A stretch of 64,000 nt of DNA from assembly GCF_028279465.1 (NCBI RefSeq), contig NZ_JANQNS010000007.1, forward strand, positions 61,114 through 125,113, in the 5' to 3' direction. The DNA comes from Parasphingopyxis sp. (lineage in GTDB: Bacteria; Pseudomonadota; Alphaproteobacteria; Sphingomonadales; Sphingomonadaceae). The notes beneath the pieces are model-generated. The model did no database searches. It worked only from the letters and a program-made list of their open reading frames with translations, and had not been told where the DNA came from. The translations under genes and the position numbers were made by a program. Below, piece by piece: positions 28,748-37,257 of the stretch (its first letter is position 1; each line of letters opens with the position of its first letter).

Positions 28748-29842
28748 ATGGCGCTTGAAGACCTGACCAAAAAGCCGTTCTTCGTCGACAAGAACCGGGC
28801 ATTCTGGGTGCTCCAGTCGGTCGGCTGGTCGGGCTATTTCATCCTGCGTTCGCTGGGCGGGATCGCGAACAATATGGGGCCGCTCTTCATCCTGCCGACG
28901 GCGATCGCGACGGCGACCGGATATTGCCTGACGCTGATCATGGCGGTGATCTTCCGCCAGCTGATTACCAAGACTCCGCGCGTTACCTGGGGCGGATCGG
29001 TCACCGTCGTGCTCATCGCTTCGGCGATCTTCTCCTTTATCGAGGTCTGGGCTTTTACCGCCTTTTATCGCGGCGGCGAAATGCCCTCCGGATTGCAGTT
29101 TTTCGGCGCGATCCTCTTGGACTTCACCCTGCTCGTCGCCTGGTCCGGCCTCTATTACGGGATCAATTTCTACATCCTGATCGAGGAGCAGAATGATCAG
29201 CTGCTGCGCCTCGAAACGCAAAGCTCCAACGCGCATCTCGCCATGCTGCGCTACCAGCTCAATCCGCATTTCCTGTTCAACACGCTGAATTCGATCTCGA
29301 CGCTCGTGCTCTTGAAACAGACCGAGCGCGCCAATGCCATGCTGTCGCGATTATCGTCCTTCTTGCGATACACATTGGCCAATGAGCCGACCGCGCGCGT
29401 GCCATTGGCGCAGGAGGTTGAAACTTTGAAGCTCTATCTCGAAATAGAGCGGATGCGGTTCGAGGACCGGCTGCGTCCAAGTTTCGAGATCGACCCGCGT
29501 GTGACCCGGGCGCGGCTGCCCTCGCTGTTGCTGCAACCACTGGTCGAGAATGCGATCAAATATGCCGTGACGCCGCAGGAAGAAGGCGCGGAAATCCGCA
29601 TTTCGGCGCAACAGGTCGGAAATCGCGTGCAGATCACCGTGTCCGACACCGGCCCGGGCTTGCAAGAAGGCGCCGTGACGCGCCACTCTTCGACGGGCGT
29701 GGGGCTCGCCAATATCCGGGACCGTCTGGTCCAGGCTTTTGGCGAAGAACAAAGATTTGAGATTAAAGCGAATGACAGCGGCGGTTTCTGCGTCGAAATC
29801 GAAATCCCGCTCCAGTTCGAAGAGGCAAAGGAAGCCGCATGA
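28748..29842 (+). CDS. LytS/YehU-type sensor histidine kinase
   Basis: 364 aa. Four or so membrane helices in residues 20-150 and then the His_kinase (PF06580) block: MLRYQLNPHFLFNTLNSISTLVLL with phospho-acceptor His in NPHFLFN, and an HATPase with VENAIKYAV (N box) and DTGPGL / GVGLANIRDRL (G boxes). No extra sensor domain is apparent, so the membrane part is presumably the sensor. The stop overlaps the response regulator start (ATGA). Divergent from pstS; there is no direct sign that it belongs to phosphate control. Confidence 0.9.
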   Translation: MALEDLTKKPFFVDKNRAFWVLQSVGWSGYFILRSLGGIANNMGPLFILPTAIATATGYCLTLIMAVIFRQLITKTPRVTWGGSVTVVLIASAIFSFIEVWAFTAFYRGGEMPSGLQFFGAILLDFTLLVAWSGLYYGINFYILIEEQNDQLLRLETQSSNAHLAMLRYQLNPHFLFNTLNSISTLVLLKQTERANAMLSRLSSFLRYTLANEPTARVPLAQEVETLKLYLEIERMRFEDRLRPSFEIDPRVTRARLPSLLLQPLVENAIKYAVTPQEEGAEIRISAQQVGNRVQITVSDTGPGLQEGAVTRHSSTGVGLANIRDRLVQAFGEEQRFEIKANDSGGFCVEIEIPLQFEEAKEAA

Positions 29843-30639
29843 CCATCCGCGCTATCATCGTCGATGACGAACCGCTCGCCATTCAGGGCCTGCAAGTCAG
29901 ACTCGAACCGCATGACGATGTCGAAATCGTCGACACCTGCACCAATGGCCGCGAGGCGATCCGCTCGGTCAAGACCCACAAACCCGATGTCGTGTTTCTC
30001 GATATCCAGATGCCGGGTTTCGACGGTTTTTCCGTCGTCCAGGGGCTGATGGATATCGAGCCGCCGCTCTTCGTCTTCGTCACGGCCTATTCCGATCACG
30101 CGATCCGCGCCTTCGAGGCCCAAGCCGTCGACTATCTGATGAAGCCGGTCGAGGAAGACCGGCTCGCCGATACGCTGGCGCGCGTGCGCGAGCGGCTGGC
30201 CGAGAAGAATAGCAGCGAAGAGATTACGCGGCTGAAAGAGGTGCTGTCCGAAGTCGCGCCGGATGCAGCCGAAGACCTGGCGAGCGAAGGCGATGCGCCC
30301 GCGGCCAGCCGCTACGAAAAGCTCATCAACGTCAAGGATCGCGGCCAGATTTTCCGCGTCGATGTCGAGAGCATCGAACGGATCGACGCGGCCGGCGACT
30401 ATATGTGCATCTATACCGGCGATAATACGCTGATCCTGCGCGAGACGATGAAGGATCTCGAAAAACGCCTCGACCCCCGCACCTTCCAGCGCGTCCACCG
30501 CTCGACGATCGTGAACCTCGACCAGGTGCGGCAGGTGAAGCCGCATACGAATGGCGAGTGCTTCCTGGTGCTGGAGAGCGGCGCGCAGGTGAAAGTCAGC
30601 CGCAGCTACCGGGACGTGGTCGCGCGGTTCGTGCATTAG
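29839..30639 (+). CDS. LytR/AlgR-type response regulator (LytTR output)
   Basis: 266 aa. Receiver domain with phospho-acceptor Asp55 in VVFLDIQMPG, Thr in FVTAYS and Lys in YLMKPV. A linker of about 45 residues and a C-terminal LytTR DNA-binding domain (about 155-266: EKLINVKDRGQIFRVDVESIERIDAAGDYMCIY, FQRVHRSTIVNLDQV). Overlaps the kinase (ATGA), so the two form one coupled operon. Target promoters are unknown. Confidence 0.94.
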   Translation: MTIRAIIVDDEPLAIQGLQVRLEPHDDVEIVDTCTNGREAIRSVKTHKPDVVFLDIQMPGFDGFSVVQGLMDIEPPLFVFVTAYSDHAIRAFEAQAVDYLMKPVEEDRLADTLARVRERLAEKNSSEEITRLKEVLSEVAPDAAEDLASEGDAPAASRYEKLINVKDRGQIFRVDVESIERIDAAGDYMCIYTGDNTLILRETMKDLEKRLDPRTFQRVHRSTIVNLDQVRQVKPHTNGECFLVLESGAQVKVSRSYRDVVARFVH

Positions 30640-30645
30640 GCGTTA

Positions 30646-30729
30646 CTTGTGCTCCTGCGCAGGCAGGAACCTGGAGCCTCACGCGATATTCCGTACCGCC
30701 CTCAGTTCCTGCCTGCGCAGGAGCACAAG
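30646..30729. repeat. 25-bp perfect inverted repeat
   Basis: Arms 30646-30670 and 30705-30729 begin CTTGTGCTCCTGCGCAGGCA and are perfectly complementary over 25 bp, with a 34-base loop. It sits immediately after the response-regulator stop and before the next gene. Stable enough to stop transcription, without a T tract. Each arm also contains the palindrome CCTGCGCAGG. Confidence 0.85.
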
Positions 30730-30809
30730 AGTGTATTGCATCCTTTCATCGCAACTTTCGGGGGGACGCTGACCGGCCGATCCGCTAACACCGGCTTCGG
30801 GAGATATTC

Positions 30810-31583
30810 ATGACCGACCAGCAAGACCGCGCCCGCGCCTTTCACGCCCTGCATGTGCCCGGCGATCCGGTGATCCTGTTCAATATCTGGGACGCAGGCA
30901 GCGCGCTCGCGGTAGCCGAAGCCGGAGCCAAGGCACTCGCGACGGGCAGCGCCTCGGTCGCGGGCGCGCGCGGCTATGCGGATGCCGAATCGCTGCCGAT
31001 GCAGCAGGCGCTGACCAATGCCGAGCGGATCGTCGAGGCCGTGAACCTCCCGCTCACCGTCGATTTCGAGGGCGGATATGCGGTCAAGCCGGTGCTCGTC
31101 GGTGTCCATGCCCAGGCGATCATTGAAACCGGCGCGATCGGCATCAATTTCGAGGACCAGGTCGTCGGCGGCGACGGGCTGCACCCGGTCGATCTGCAGG
31201 TCGAACGCATTGCCGCGATCCGCACGGTCGCCGACAATGCGGACATCGACTTCTTCATCAATGCGCGCACGGACATGTGGCTGCGGGCGGGCGTATCGAC
31301 GGTCGCCGAGGAGGATCGCTTCGACGCGGCCGTCGAACGCGCCCAAGCCTATGCCGATGCCGGCGCCAGCGGCTTTTTCGCACCCGGCCTCACCGATGCG
31401 GACCAGATCGGCGCATTGTGCGAAGCGAGCCCGCTACCGGTAAACGTGATGATGTTCGACGGCATGCCCGATAGCAGGCGGCTTGCCGAACTCGGCGTTG
31501 CGCGGATCAGCTACGGCCCCGGCCCGTGGCGCGACGCGATGGCCGCGCTGACCGAGGCGGCGCGGGCAGTGTTCGAGGGCTGA
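30810..31583 (+). CDS. Isocitrate lyase/PEP mutase superfamily protein
   Basis: 257 aa. VILFNIWDAGSALAVAEAGAKALATGSAS at the start and DFEGGYA, GAIGINFEDQV and FFINARTDMWLRAG follow the PEP mutase/ICL barrel: metal-binding D-x-E-G and E of NFED, and NARTD. The family includes carboxyphosphonoenolpyruvate mutases and oxaloacetate or methylisocitrate lyases; no motif fixes the reaction. The usual catalytic KKCGH loop of ICL is absent. GGGAG precedes the ATG. Followed by 71 bp and then a cyclase gene. Confidence 0.85.
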   Translation: MTDQQDRARAFHALHVPGDPVILFNIWDAGSALAVAEAGAKALATGSASVAGARGYADAESLPMQQALTNAERIVEAVNLPLTVDFEGGYAVKPVLVGVHAQAIIETGAIGINFEDQVVGGDGLHPVDLQVERIAAIRTVADNADIDFFINARTDMWLRAGVSTVAEEDRFDAAVERAQAYADAGASGFFAPGLTDADQIGALCEASPLPVNVMMFDGMPDSRRLAELGVARISYGPGPWRDAMAALTEAARAVFEG

Positions 31584-31654
31584 CCCCGCAAGGGCGTGGC
31601 GCGTCCCGTCAATTGATGGCATAGCGGCTTCCCACAGGCCGGTAGGGGGCACCG

Positions 31655-32893
31655 TTGGCGCTGATCAATCGTTTCGAAGATCCCGAAGTCGAGCGCCGCT
31701 ATGTCGAGAGCGAGCGCATCGCGCGCATCCCGGCGAGCCGCGCGCTGCTATGGATCGGCCTCCTCACTTTCGTCACCTATCTCACCCTCAACCCGATGTA
31801 TTTCCCGCGCGAGGGCGTGATCCAATACAATATCGCGGCCGGCGTGTTCATGGGCGTGCTCGGCAGCTTCCTGCTGGTGATCCGCACGCGCTTCTATATC
31901 GAAAAACCCTGGATCGACCTTGTGCTGTTCATCGCGCTGACCGTCGCGATGGGGATGCTGATCGAGGCGCTGGCGGCACAGGCGGCGGTCACCGGCATTT
32001 CCCGCTTCGGCATGGCGATCGTCAATATGGGGATCCTCGTCGTGTTTGCGAGCATCGGTTTCGTCGCTAATACGCGGCTGTACCTGCTCTGGGCCGTAAC
32101 GATACTGCTGCTCTATATCGGTTTCCTGCTGCAGGCCGACCGGGCGTTCATCTCGAAAGTCTATACTTTCACGAATTTCTCGACCTTCTTCGTGTTCGCG
32201 ACTTTCGTGAACTGGGATATCGACCGGCGCGCGCGCAAGACCTTCGCCGCCAATATGGCGCTCGACGCGGAGAAACGGCGGTCCGAGGAGTTGCTCTACA
32301 ATGTCCTGCCCGAACATGTCGCGGCGCGGATCAAGAGCGGGGAGACGGTCGCCGATTCATTCAACAATGTGTCGGTGATCTTCGTCGATGTGGTGGGCTT
32401 TTCGACGCTCGCGAAGACGATGCCGGCAAGCGAGCTGGTGGCGCAGCTCAACCGCTTCTTCCTGCTCGCCGACGAGGTTGCCGAGCGGCACGGGATCGAA
32501 AAGGTGAAGACAATCGGCGACGCTTATCTCGCCGTTTCGGGTGGTACGGCATCGACCGCCAGCGACGCGCTCGCCGCCATCGCCTTCGGCCGCGATCTGA
32601 TCGCCGCGCTCGAAGAGATCACCGAAGCCGAAGGTGTGGACGTCAAGCTGCGCGTCGGCATTCATACGGGGCCCGTGGTCGGCGGGGTTATCGGCAGCAG
32701 CCGGCTTGCCTATGACTATTGGGGCGACACGATGAACATCGCGAGCCGGATCGAAGGCACGGCGGCGCACAACGGCATCGCGGTGTCAGCGGCGACCTAT
32801 CACCAGACCCGGGATGCGGTGGACTATGACTCGCCCGAAACGTTGACGCTCAAGGGCATCGGCGAGACCGAAGTCTATCGGGTGAAGATGTAA
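31655..32893 (+). CDS. Membrane adenylate cyclase (class III)
   Basis: 412 aa from TTG 31655 (AGGGGG upstream). Six hydrophobic helices in residues 25-190, then a class III catalytic domain from about 215: VIFVDVVGFS and VKTIGDAYLAV carry the two metal-binding Asp residues, KTIGD the Lys and YDYWGDTMNIASRIE the Asp that select adenine, plus the transition-state Arg in NIASR. All residues needed for activity are visible. It makes cAMP at the inner membrane; the sensor role of the helices is inferred. Confidence 0.9.
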   Translation: MALINRFEDPEVERRYVESERIARIPASRALLWIGLLTFVTYLTLNPMYFPREGVIQYNIAAGVFMGVLGSFLLVIRTRFYIEKPWIDLVLFIALTVAMGMLIEALAAQAAVTGISRFGMAIVNMGILVVFASIGFVANTRLYLLWAVTILLLYIGFLLQADRAFISKVYTFTNFSTFFVFATFVNWDIDRRARKTFAANMALDAEKRRSEELLYNVLPEHVAARIKSGETVADSFNNVSVIFVDVVGFSTLAKTMPASELVAQLNRFFLLADEVAERHGIEKVKTIGDAYLAVSGGTASTASDALAAIAFGRDLIAALEEITEAEGVDVKLRVGIHTGPVVGGVIGSSRLAYDYWGDTMNIASRIEGTAAHNGIAVSAATYHQTRDAVDYDSPETLTLKGIGETEVYRVKM

Positions 32894-32894
32894 G

Positions 32895-33030
32895 AACCCT
32901 CTCCCACAGGGAGAGGGTTGTGTAGCCTTAGTGAGCGGAGTGAATTTAGGCGGAGCTGGGTGAGGGGTTGCGCGCTATCTGTCAGCTCTAAACCCCTCAT
33001 CCAACTTCGCCCCATCGGAGAAGGAACGAT
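32895..33030. repeat. Intergenic hairpin repeat after the cyclase gene
   Basis: Begins with a perfect hairpin AACCCTCTCCC-acag-GGGAGAGGGTT (32896-32921), then GTGAGCGGAGTG and GGTGAGGGGTT, and later AACCCCTCATCCAAC, complementary to the latter. This arrangement is of the kind spread through many proteobacterial intergenic regions. It lies between convergent genes (cyclase and P450) and may act as a bidirectional terminator. Confidence 0.6.
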
Positions 33031-33033
33031 CGC

Positions 33034-34299
33034 TCAATAGGTGCTGAGTTCGACGTCCATCTTCTTGTAGCCATGGACGAAACAGGCCGACACGCGGTCG
33101 GGTTCGCCGAGCACGTTCACACGCAGCTTCCGCTTCGCCATTTCCTCGAGCAGCAGGCGCAGCTGCAGCTCGGCGAGCCGCGCGCCGACGCAGCGATGGA
33201 TGCCATAGCCGAAGGAGAGATGCCGGCCGGGCTTGGGCCGTTCGAGCCAGATATCGTCGGGGCGATCGAAGAAATTCTCGTCGCGATTGGCCGAGATATA
33301 CCAGAGGATGACCGCATCCCCTTCCTTCACCTCATGGCCGAACATCTGATGATCCTCGGTCACGGTCCGCCGCATATGGGCGAGCGGCGTCTGCCAGCGG
33401 ATGAGTTCCTGCACGGCCGCCGGGATCAGCTCCGGATCGTCCTCGAGCATCTTGCGCTGCTCGGGGAACTGTTCGAACCCATAGGCGTAGCCGGACATGG
33501 AGTTGCGCGTCGTATCGTTGCCGCCGACGATCAGCAGCATCAGATTCCCCATGAAAGTGAACTGATCCATGTTGCGCATCTCGCTATGGATCATGCGGCT
33601 GAGCAGGTCCGGTGCTTCACCCTTTTCGAGCCGTTCGTCCCAGAGCCGCTGGAAATAGGCGCCGGCCTCATAGACATGTTCGAGCTGTTCGCGGCGGCTT
33701 TCGATCGATAATGAGCTTTCGACATCGCCCATCCAGTCCGACCATTCGGTGAGCTTGCGACGGTCCTCCCAGGGAAAATCGAACAGGATGGCGAGCATCT
33801 GCGTGGTCAATTCGATCGAGACCTTGTCGACCCAGTCGAATGTCTCGCCGACGGGCAGCGCGTCGAGGATCTCGGCCGTCCGCCCGCGTATCTCGTCCGT
33901 CATCCGGGTCATTTCCGCCGGGGTAAAGGCGGGCGCAATCACGCGGCGCTGCTCGGTATGTTCGGGCCGGTCCATGGCGATGAACATCGGCAGCTGGATA
34001 TTGAGATCGTCGGGCAGATTGTCGGGATCGGTGATGATCGTGATGCCCTTGGCCGAGCTGTAGAGATCCGGCAGCGCCTCGATATGCTGGATTTCCTTAT
34101 AGGTCGTGACGTTCCAATAATCGCCATAGGCGGAGCCCACGACCTTGTTGACCGGCGCTTTCTCGCGCATTTCCTTGAAGATCGGCTGCCAGCGGTCTTC
34201 GACGTAAATGTCCGACACGCTGACGTCCCAGGGATGCGGCGTTTCGCTCACATCGGTGACGATGGTTTCGACCGGTTCGGGTTTCGCCGCAGTTGCCAT
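33034..34299 (-). CDS. Cytochrome P450, CYP153-like (copy 1)
   Basis: 421 aa, third gene of the transcript. I-helix GGNDTTRNS, ExxR in QELIRWQ, HMRRTV and heme loop FGYGIHRCVGARLAEL with Cys370. These motifs, with MGNLMLLIVGGNDTTRNSMSG and RWQTPLAHMRRT, match the CYP153 family, which hydroxylates alkanes or fatty-acid ends. No signal peptide or membrane anchor. GAGGAGAGAAGAG stands before the ATG, and 37 bp separate it from copy 2. CYP153 assignment is by conserved motifs; the substrate is unknown. Confidence 0.88.
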   Translation of the reverse strand: MATAAKPEPVETIVTDVSETPHPWDVSVSDIYVEDRWQPIFKEMREKAPVNKVVGSAYGDYWNVTTYKEIQHIEALPDLYSSAKGITIITDPDNLPDDLNIQLPMFIAMDRPEHTEQRRVIAPAFTPAEMTRMTDEIRGRTAEILDALPVGETFDWVDKVSIELTTQMLAILFDFPWEDRRKLTEWSDWMGDVESSLSIESRREQLEHVYEAGAYFQRLWDERLEKGEAPDLLSRMIHSEMRNMDQFTFMGNLMLLIVGGNDTTRNSMSGYAYGFEQFPEQRKMLEDDPELIPAAVQELIRWQTPLAHMRRTVTEDHQMFGHEVKEGDAVILWYISANRDENFFDRPDDIWLERPKPGRHLSFGYGIHRCVGARLAELQLRLLLEEMAKRKLRVNVLGEPDRVSACFVHGYKKMDVELSTY

Positions 34300-34336
34300 T
34301 CTCTTCTCTCCTCACGGGCGGCCAGCCGCCGCTCTC

Positions 34337-35611
34337 TCAATATTCGCTCAGTTCCACCTGCATCGACCGATAGCCATTGACGAAGCAGGACGAGACGCGC
34401 TCGGGCTCGCCGATCACATTGGGGCGCAACCGCCGGGCCGCCATTTCCTCGAGCAGTATCCGCAATTGCAGCTCGGCGAGACGCGCGCCGACACAGCGGT
34501 GGATGCCGTAGCCGAAGGCCAGATGCCGCCGGGCATTCTCCCGATCGACGATAATGTCATCCGCCCGCTCAAACACGCTCTCATCGCGATTGGCCGAAAT
34601 ATACCAGAGCACGACCGCATCGCCGGCACGGATATCATGCCCGAACAGTTCATGATCCTCGACCGCCGTGCGACGCATATGGGCGAGCGGCGTCTGCCAG
34701 CGGATCAGTTCCTGCACCGTATTGGGAATCAGCTCGGGATCGGCCTCAAGGCGGGCGCGTTCGTCCGCAAACCGCTCGAGCCCATAGGCATAGGCCGACA
34801 TTGAATTGCGCGTCGTATCGTTGCCGCCAACGATCAGCAGGGTGAGATTGCCGATAAAGGTATAGCGGTCCATATCCGCCATCGCCTCGCTATGGATCAT
34901 CCGCGAAATCAGATCGGGCGTCTCATCCTTGTCGACGCGCTGATCCCAGAGATCGGAGAAATAGGCCGTCATCGCGCGCAGATGCTCGCGGCGTTCGTAC
35001 GCCCGATCGAGATCGTCGAGATAATCGATATCGCTGATCCAGTCCGACCACAGGGTCAGCTTGCGCCGGTCTTCCCAGGGAAAGTCGAACAGGATGGCGA
35101 GCATGCCGGTGGTCAGCTCGATCGACACCGTATCGACCCAGTCGAACGCCTCGCCGCGCGGCAGCGAGTCCAGCAGCTTGCCGGTCCGCGCCCGAATATC
35201 GCCCGACAGCCGCTCCATCTCGGCCGGCGTAAAGGCCGGGGCAACGGTGCGACGCTGGGCCGTATGCTCGGGCCGGTCCATCGCGATAAAACTCGGCGTT
35301 TCGCGGCGCAGCTCTTCGGGCAGCGTATCGGCATTGCCGTAGATGGTGATGCCGCCATGCGCGGAATCGGAGGAGTAAATCTCGGGCAGCGCCTCGACAT
35401 GCTGGATCGGCTTGTGCGCGGCGATGTTCCAATAATCGCCAAATGCCGATCCCGTCACCTTGTTGATCGGCGCGGTCTCACGCATCTCCTTGAAGATCGG
35501 CTGCCAGCGATTTTCGGCGTAAATCTCGGGAACGGTAACGTCCCAGGGATGCGGCGCTTCTACGACGACCGTTTCCGGTTTCTCCGTTTCAGACTCCGCA
35601 GCCGTCGCCAT
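34337..35611 (-). CDS. Cytochrome P450, CYP153-like (copy 2)
   Basis: 424 aa. Same core as copy 1: GNLTLLIVGGNDTTRNSMSAYAYG, RWQTPLAHMRRTAVED, FGYGIHRCVGARLAEL with heme Cys373. N-terminus MATAAESETEKPETVVVEAPHPWDV is shared in style with copy 1 (HPWDV-x-V-x-IY). AAGGAGG precedes the ATG by 5 bases. 74 bp separate it from copy 3. Divergence between copies is spread over the whole length, so the duplication is old and selectivity could differ. Confidence 0.88.
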   Translation of the reverse strand: MATAAESETEKPETVVVEAPHPWDVTVPEIYAENRWQPIFKEMRETAPINKVTGSAFGDYWNIAAHKPIQHVEALPEIYSSDSAHGGITIYGNADTLPEELRRETPSFIAMDRPEHTAQRRTVAPAFTPAEMERLSGDIRARTGKLLDSLPRGEAFDWVDTVSIELTTGMLAILFDFPWEDRRKLTLWSDWISDIDYLDDLDRAYERREHLRAMTAYFSDLWDQRVDKDETPDLISRMIHSEAMADMDRYTFIGNLTLLIVGGNDTTRNSMSAYAYGLERFADERARLEADPELIPNTVQELIRWQTPLAHMRRTAVEDHELFGHDIRAGDAVVLWYISANRDESVFERADDIIVDRENARRHLAFGYGIHRCVGARLAELQLRILLEEMAARRLRPNVIGEPERVSSCFVNGYRSMQVELSEY

Positions 35612-35685
35612 CGCCGTCCTCCTTATGGAACCGGCAGAGTGTCCGCTTTGAAGAAGCGCAAGTCAAACCGCGCCGCCGGTTATCC

Positions 35686-37020
35686 TCAATATTCGGACAG
35701 CGTCACCGGCATCTTCTTATAGCCATGGACGAAGTTCGAATTCACCCGCTCGATCTCCCCGGTGATCTCGGGCCGCAGGCGGCGCTTCGCCATCTCTTCG
35801 ATCAGCACGCGAATCTGCAGCTCGGCGAGCCGGGCGCCGACACAGCGGTGAATGCCGTAACCGAAGGCGAGCTGGCGGCGCGCATTGTCGCGGTCGAACT
35901 TGATCTCGTCGGCATCTTCGAACACGTCCGCGTCGCGGTTGGCCGAGAGATACCACATGACGAGCTTGTCGCCCTTTTTGATCTGCTTGCCGAAGAGGTC
36001 ATAGTCCTCCATCGCCGTGCGCCGCATATGGGCGAGCGGCGTCTGCCAGCGGATCAGCTCCTGCCCCGCATTGGCCGCGAGATCGGGATTTTCTTCGAGC
36101 TTGCGCGCCTCTTCGGGGAACTGGTTCAGCGCATAGGCATAGGCCGACATGGTGTTGCGCGTCGTATCGTTGCCGCCGACGATCAGGAGCGTGATATTGC
36201 CGAGGAAGTTGCGGTCGTCCATCTCGCCCAGCGCATCGGAATGCGCCATCATCGAGAGGAGATCGGGCGCCGGCGGACTCGCCTTGCGCTGTTTCCAAAG
36301 CTCTTGGAAATAAGCGGCCGCTTCCCACATTTTCTGCATACGGATCGGGCCGAGTTCAGGGTCCATCGCTGCGACGACATCGCCCATCCAGTCCGACCAT
36401 TCGGTCAGCTTGCGCCGGTCTTCCCAGGGGAAGCCGAACAGGATCGCGAGCATGCCGGTCGTCAGCTCGATCGAGACCGTATCGACCCAGTCGAATTCCT
36501 CGCCGCGCGGCAGACTGTCGAGCAGTTCCTCGGTGCGCTTGCGGACATCGACTTCGAGCCGGGTGATCTCGCTCGGCGTGAAGGCCGGCGAGACGGTGCG
36601 GCGCTGGGCGGTATGTTCGGGCCGGTCCATGCCGATAAACATCGGCAGCGCGAGTTCCTTGTCGTCGGTGGAATCGAGGATCGTGAAGCCGCCATTATAC
36701 CAGGCCGAGCTGAAAATATCGGGCAGCGCCTCGACATGGACGATCGGCTTGTACGTCGTCAGCGACCAGAAGCCGCCAAACACGCTGTCTTCGCACCAAT
36801 GGATTGGATCTTCGGCGCGCAGCTTTTCGAACACCGGCTGCCAGCGATCGAGCGCGTAAAGCTCGGGCCGGCTCACATCGATCTCGTCAATCGGCGTATC
36901 GCCCGTCGCGAGCGGCTTTTCGAGCGTGGACCGGTCGATCCCCTCGCGCCATTCGCGTGCATATTCCTCGCGATATTTTTGTTCGGCAGTCATGCCTTCG
37001 GTATCGGGCTGCGTCGCCAT
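35686..37020 (-). CDS. Cytochrome P450, CYP153-like (copy 3, first in the transcript)
   Basis: 444 aa with a 20-30 residue charged N-terminal extension missing in the other two. Motifs: GNITLLIVGGNDTTRNTMSAYAY, RWQTPLAHMRRTAMED, FGYGIHRCVGARLAEL with heme Cys393, and the CYP153-like ending NFVHGYKKMPV. AGGGAGAG precedes ATG 37020. It is transcribed first of the three, about 130 bp downstream of a palindromic operator candidate. No ferredoxin or reductase gene is adjacent, so electrons must come from elsewhere (for example the FprA-like reductase at 13371). Confidence 0.88.
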   Translation of the reverse strand: MATQPDTEGMTAEQKYREEYAREWREGIDRSTLEKPLATGDTPIDEIDVSRPELYALDRWQPVFEKLRAEDPIHWCEDSVFGGFWSLTTYKPIVHVEALPDIFSSAWYNGGFTILDSTDDKELALPMFIGMDRPEHTAQRRTVSPAFTPSEITRLEVDVRKRTEELLDSLPRGEEFDWVDTVSIELTTGMLAILFGFPWEDRRKLTEWSDWMGDVVAAMDPELGPIRMQKMWEAAAYFQELWKQRKASPPAPDLLSMMAHSDALGEMDDRNFLGNITLLIVGGNDTTRNTMSAYAYALNQFPEEARKLEENPDLAANAGQELIRWQTPLAHMRRTAMEDYDLFGKQIKKGDKLVMWYLSANRDADVFEDADEIKFDRDNARRQLAFGYGIHRCVGARLAELQIRVLIEEMAKRRLRPEITGEIERVNSNFVHGYKKMPVTLSEY

Positions 37021-37152
37021 AACTCTCTCCCTATCGAGGATATCTCCTCAGCGGCCGGGCGCGCGAACCGGACTAGCGCTGTGCCACGGCCCAATGATTC
37101 TCTCGCGCGAGTATAGACTCGCCGCGATCAGTAGCAAATTGAGACTGACACA

Positions 37153-37170
37153 ATTGACACGAATGTCAAT
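37153..37170. promoter_or_regulatory. Palindromic operator candidate upstream of the P450 genes
   Basis: ATTGACA-CGAA-TGTCAAT is a perfect 18-bp inverted repeat with 7-bp arms. The symmetrical TTGAC-N6-GTCAA spacing resembles CRP/FNR-type or TetR-type sites. It lies about 130 bp upstream of P450 copy 3, inside an AT-rich 237-bp gap shared with the ABC permease gene. A second TGACA precedes it (GACTGACACAATTGACA). No protein can be named. Confidence 0.5.
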
Positions 37171-37257
37171 AGCGATCCGACTGTATTTCGCCCTGTTCGC
37201 CGATGGATTCTATCTATTCGCGGTTAGCCCGAGCTTAACGGGCGTACGCGGCCGCGC

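Noticed and set aside
29434..30636. 400-codon minus-strand frame
   Set aside because: Antisense of the histidine kinase/response regulator, whose motifs are unambiguous.
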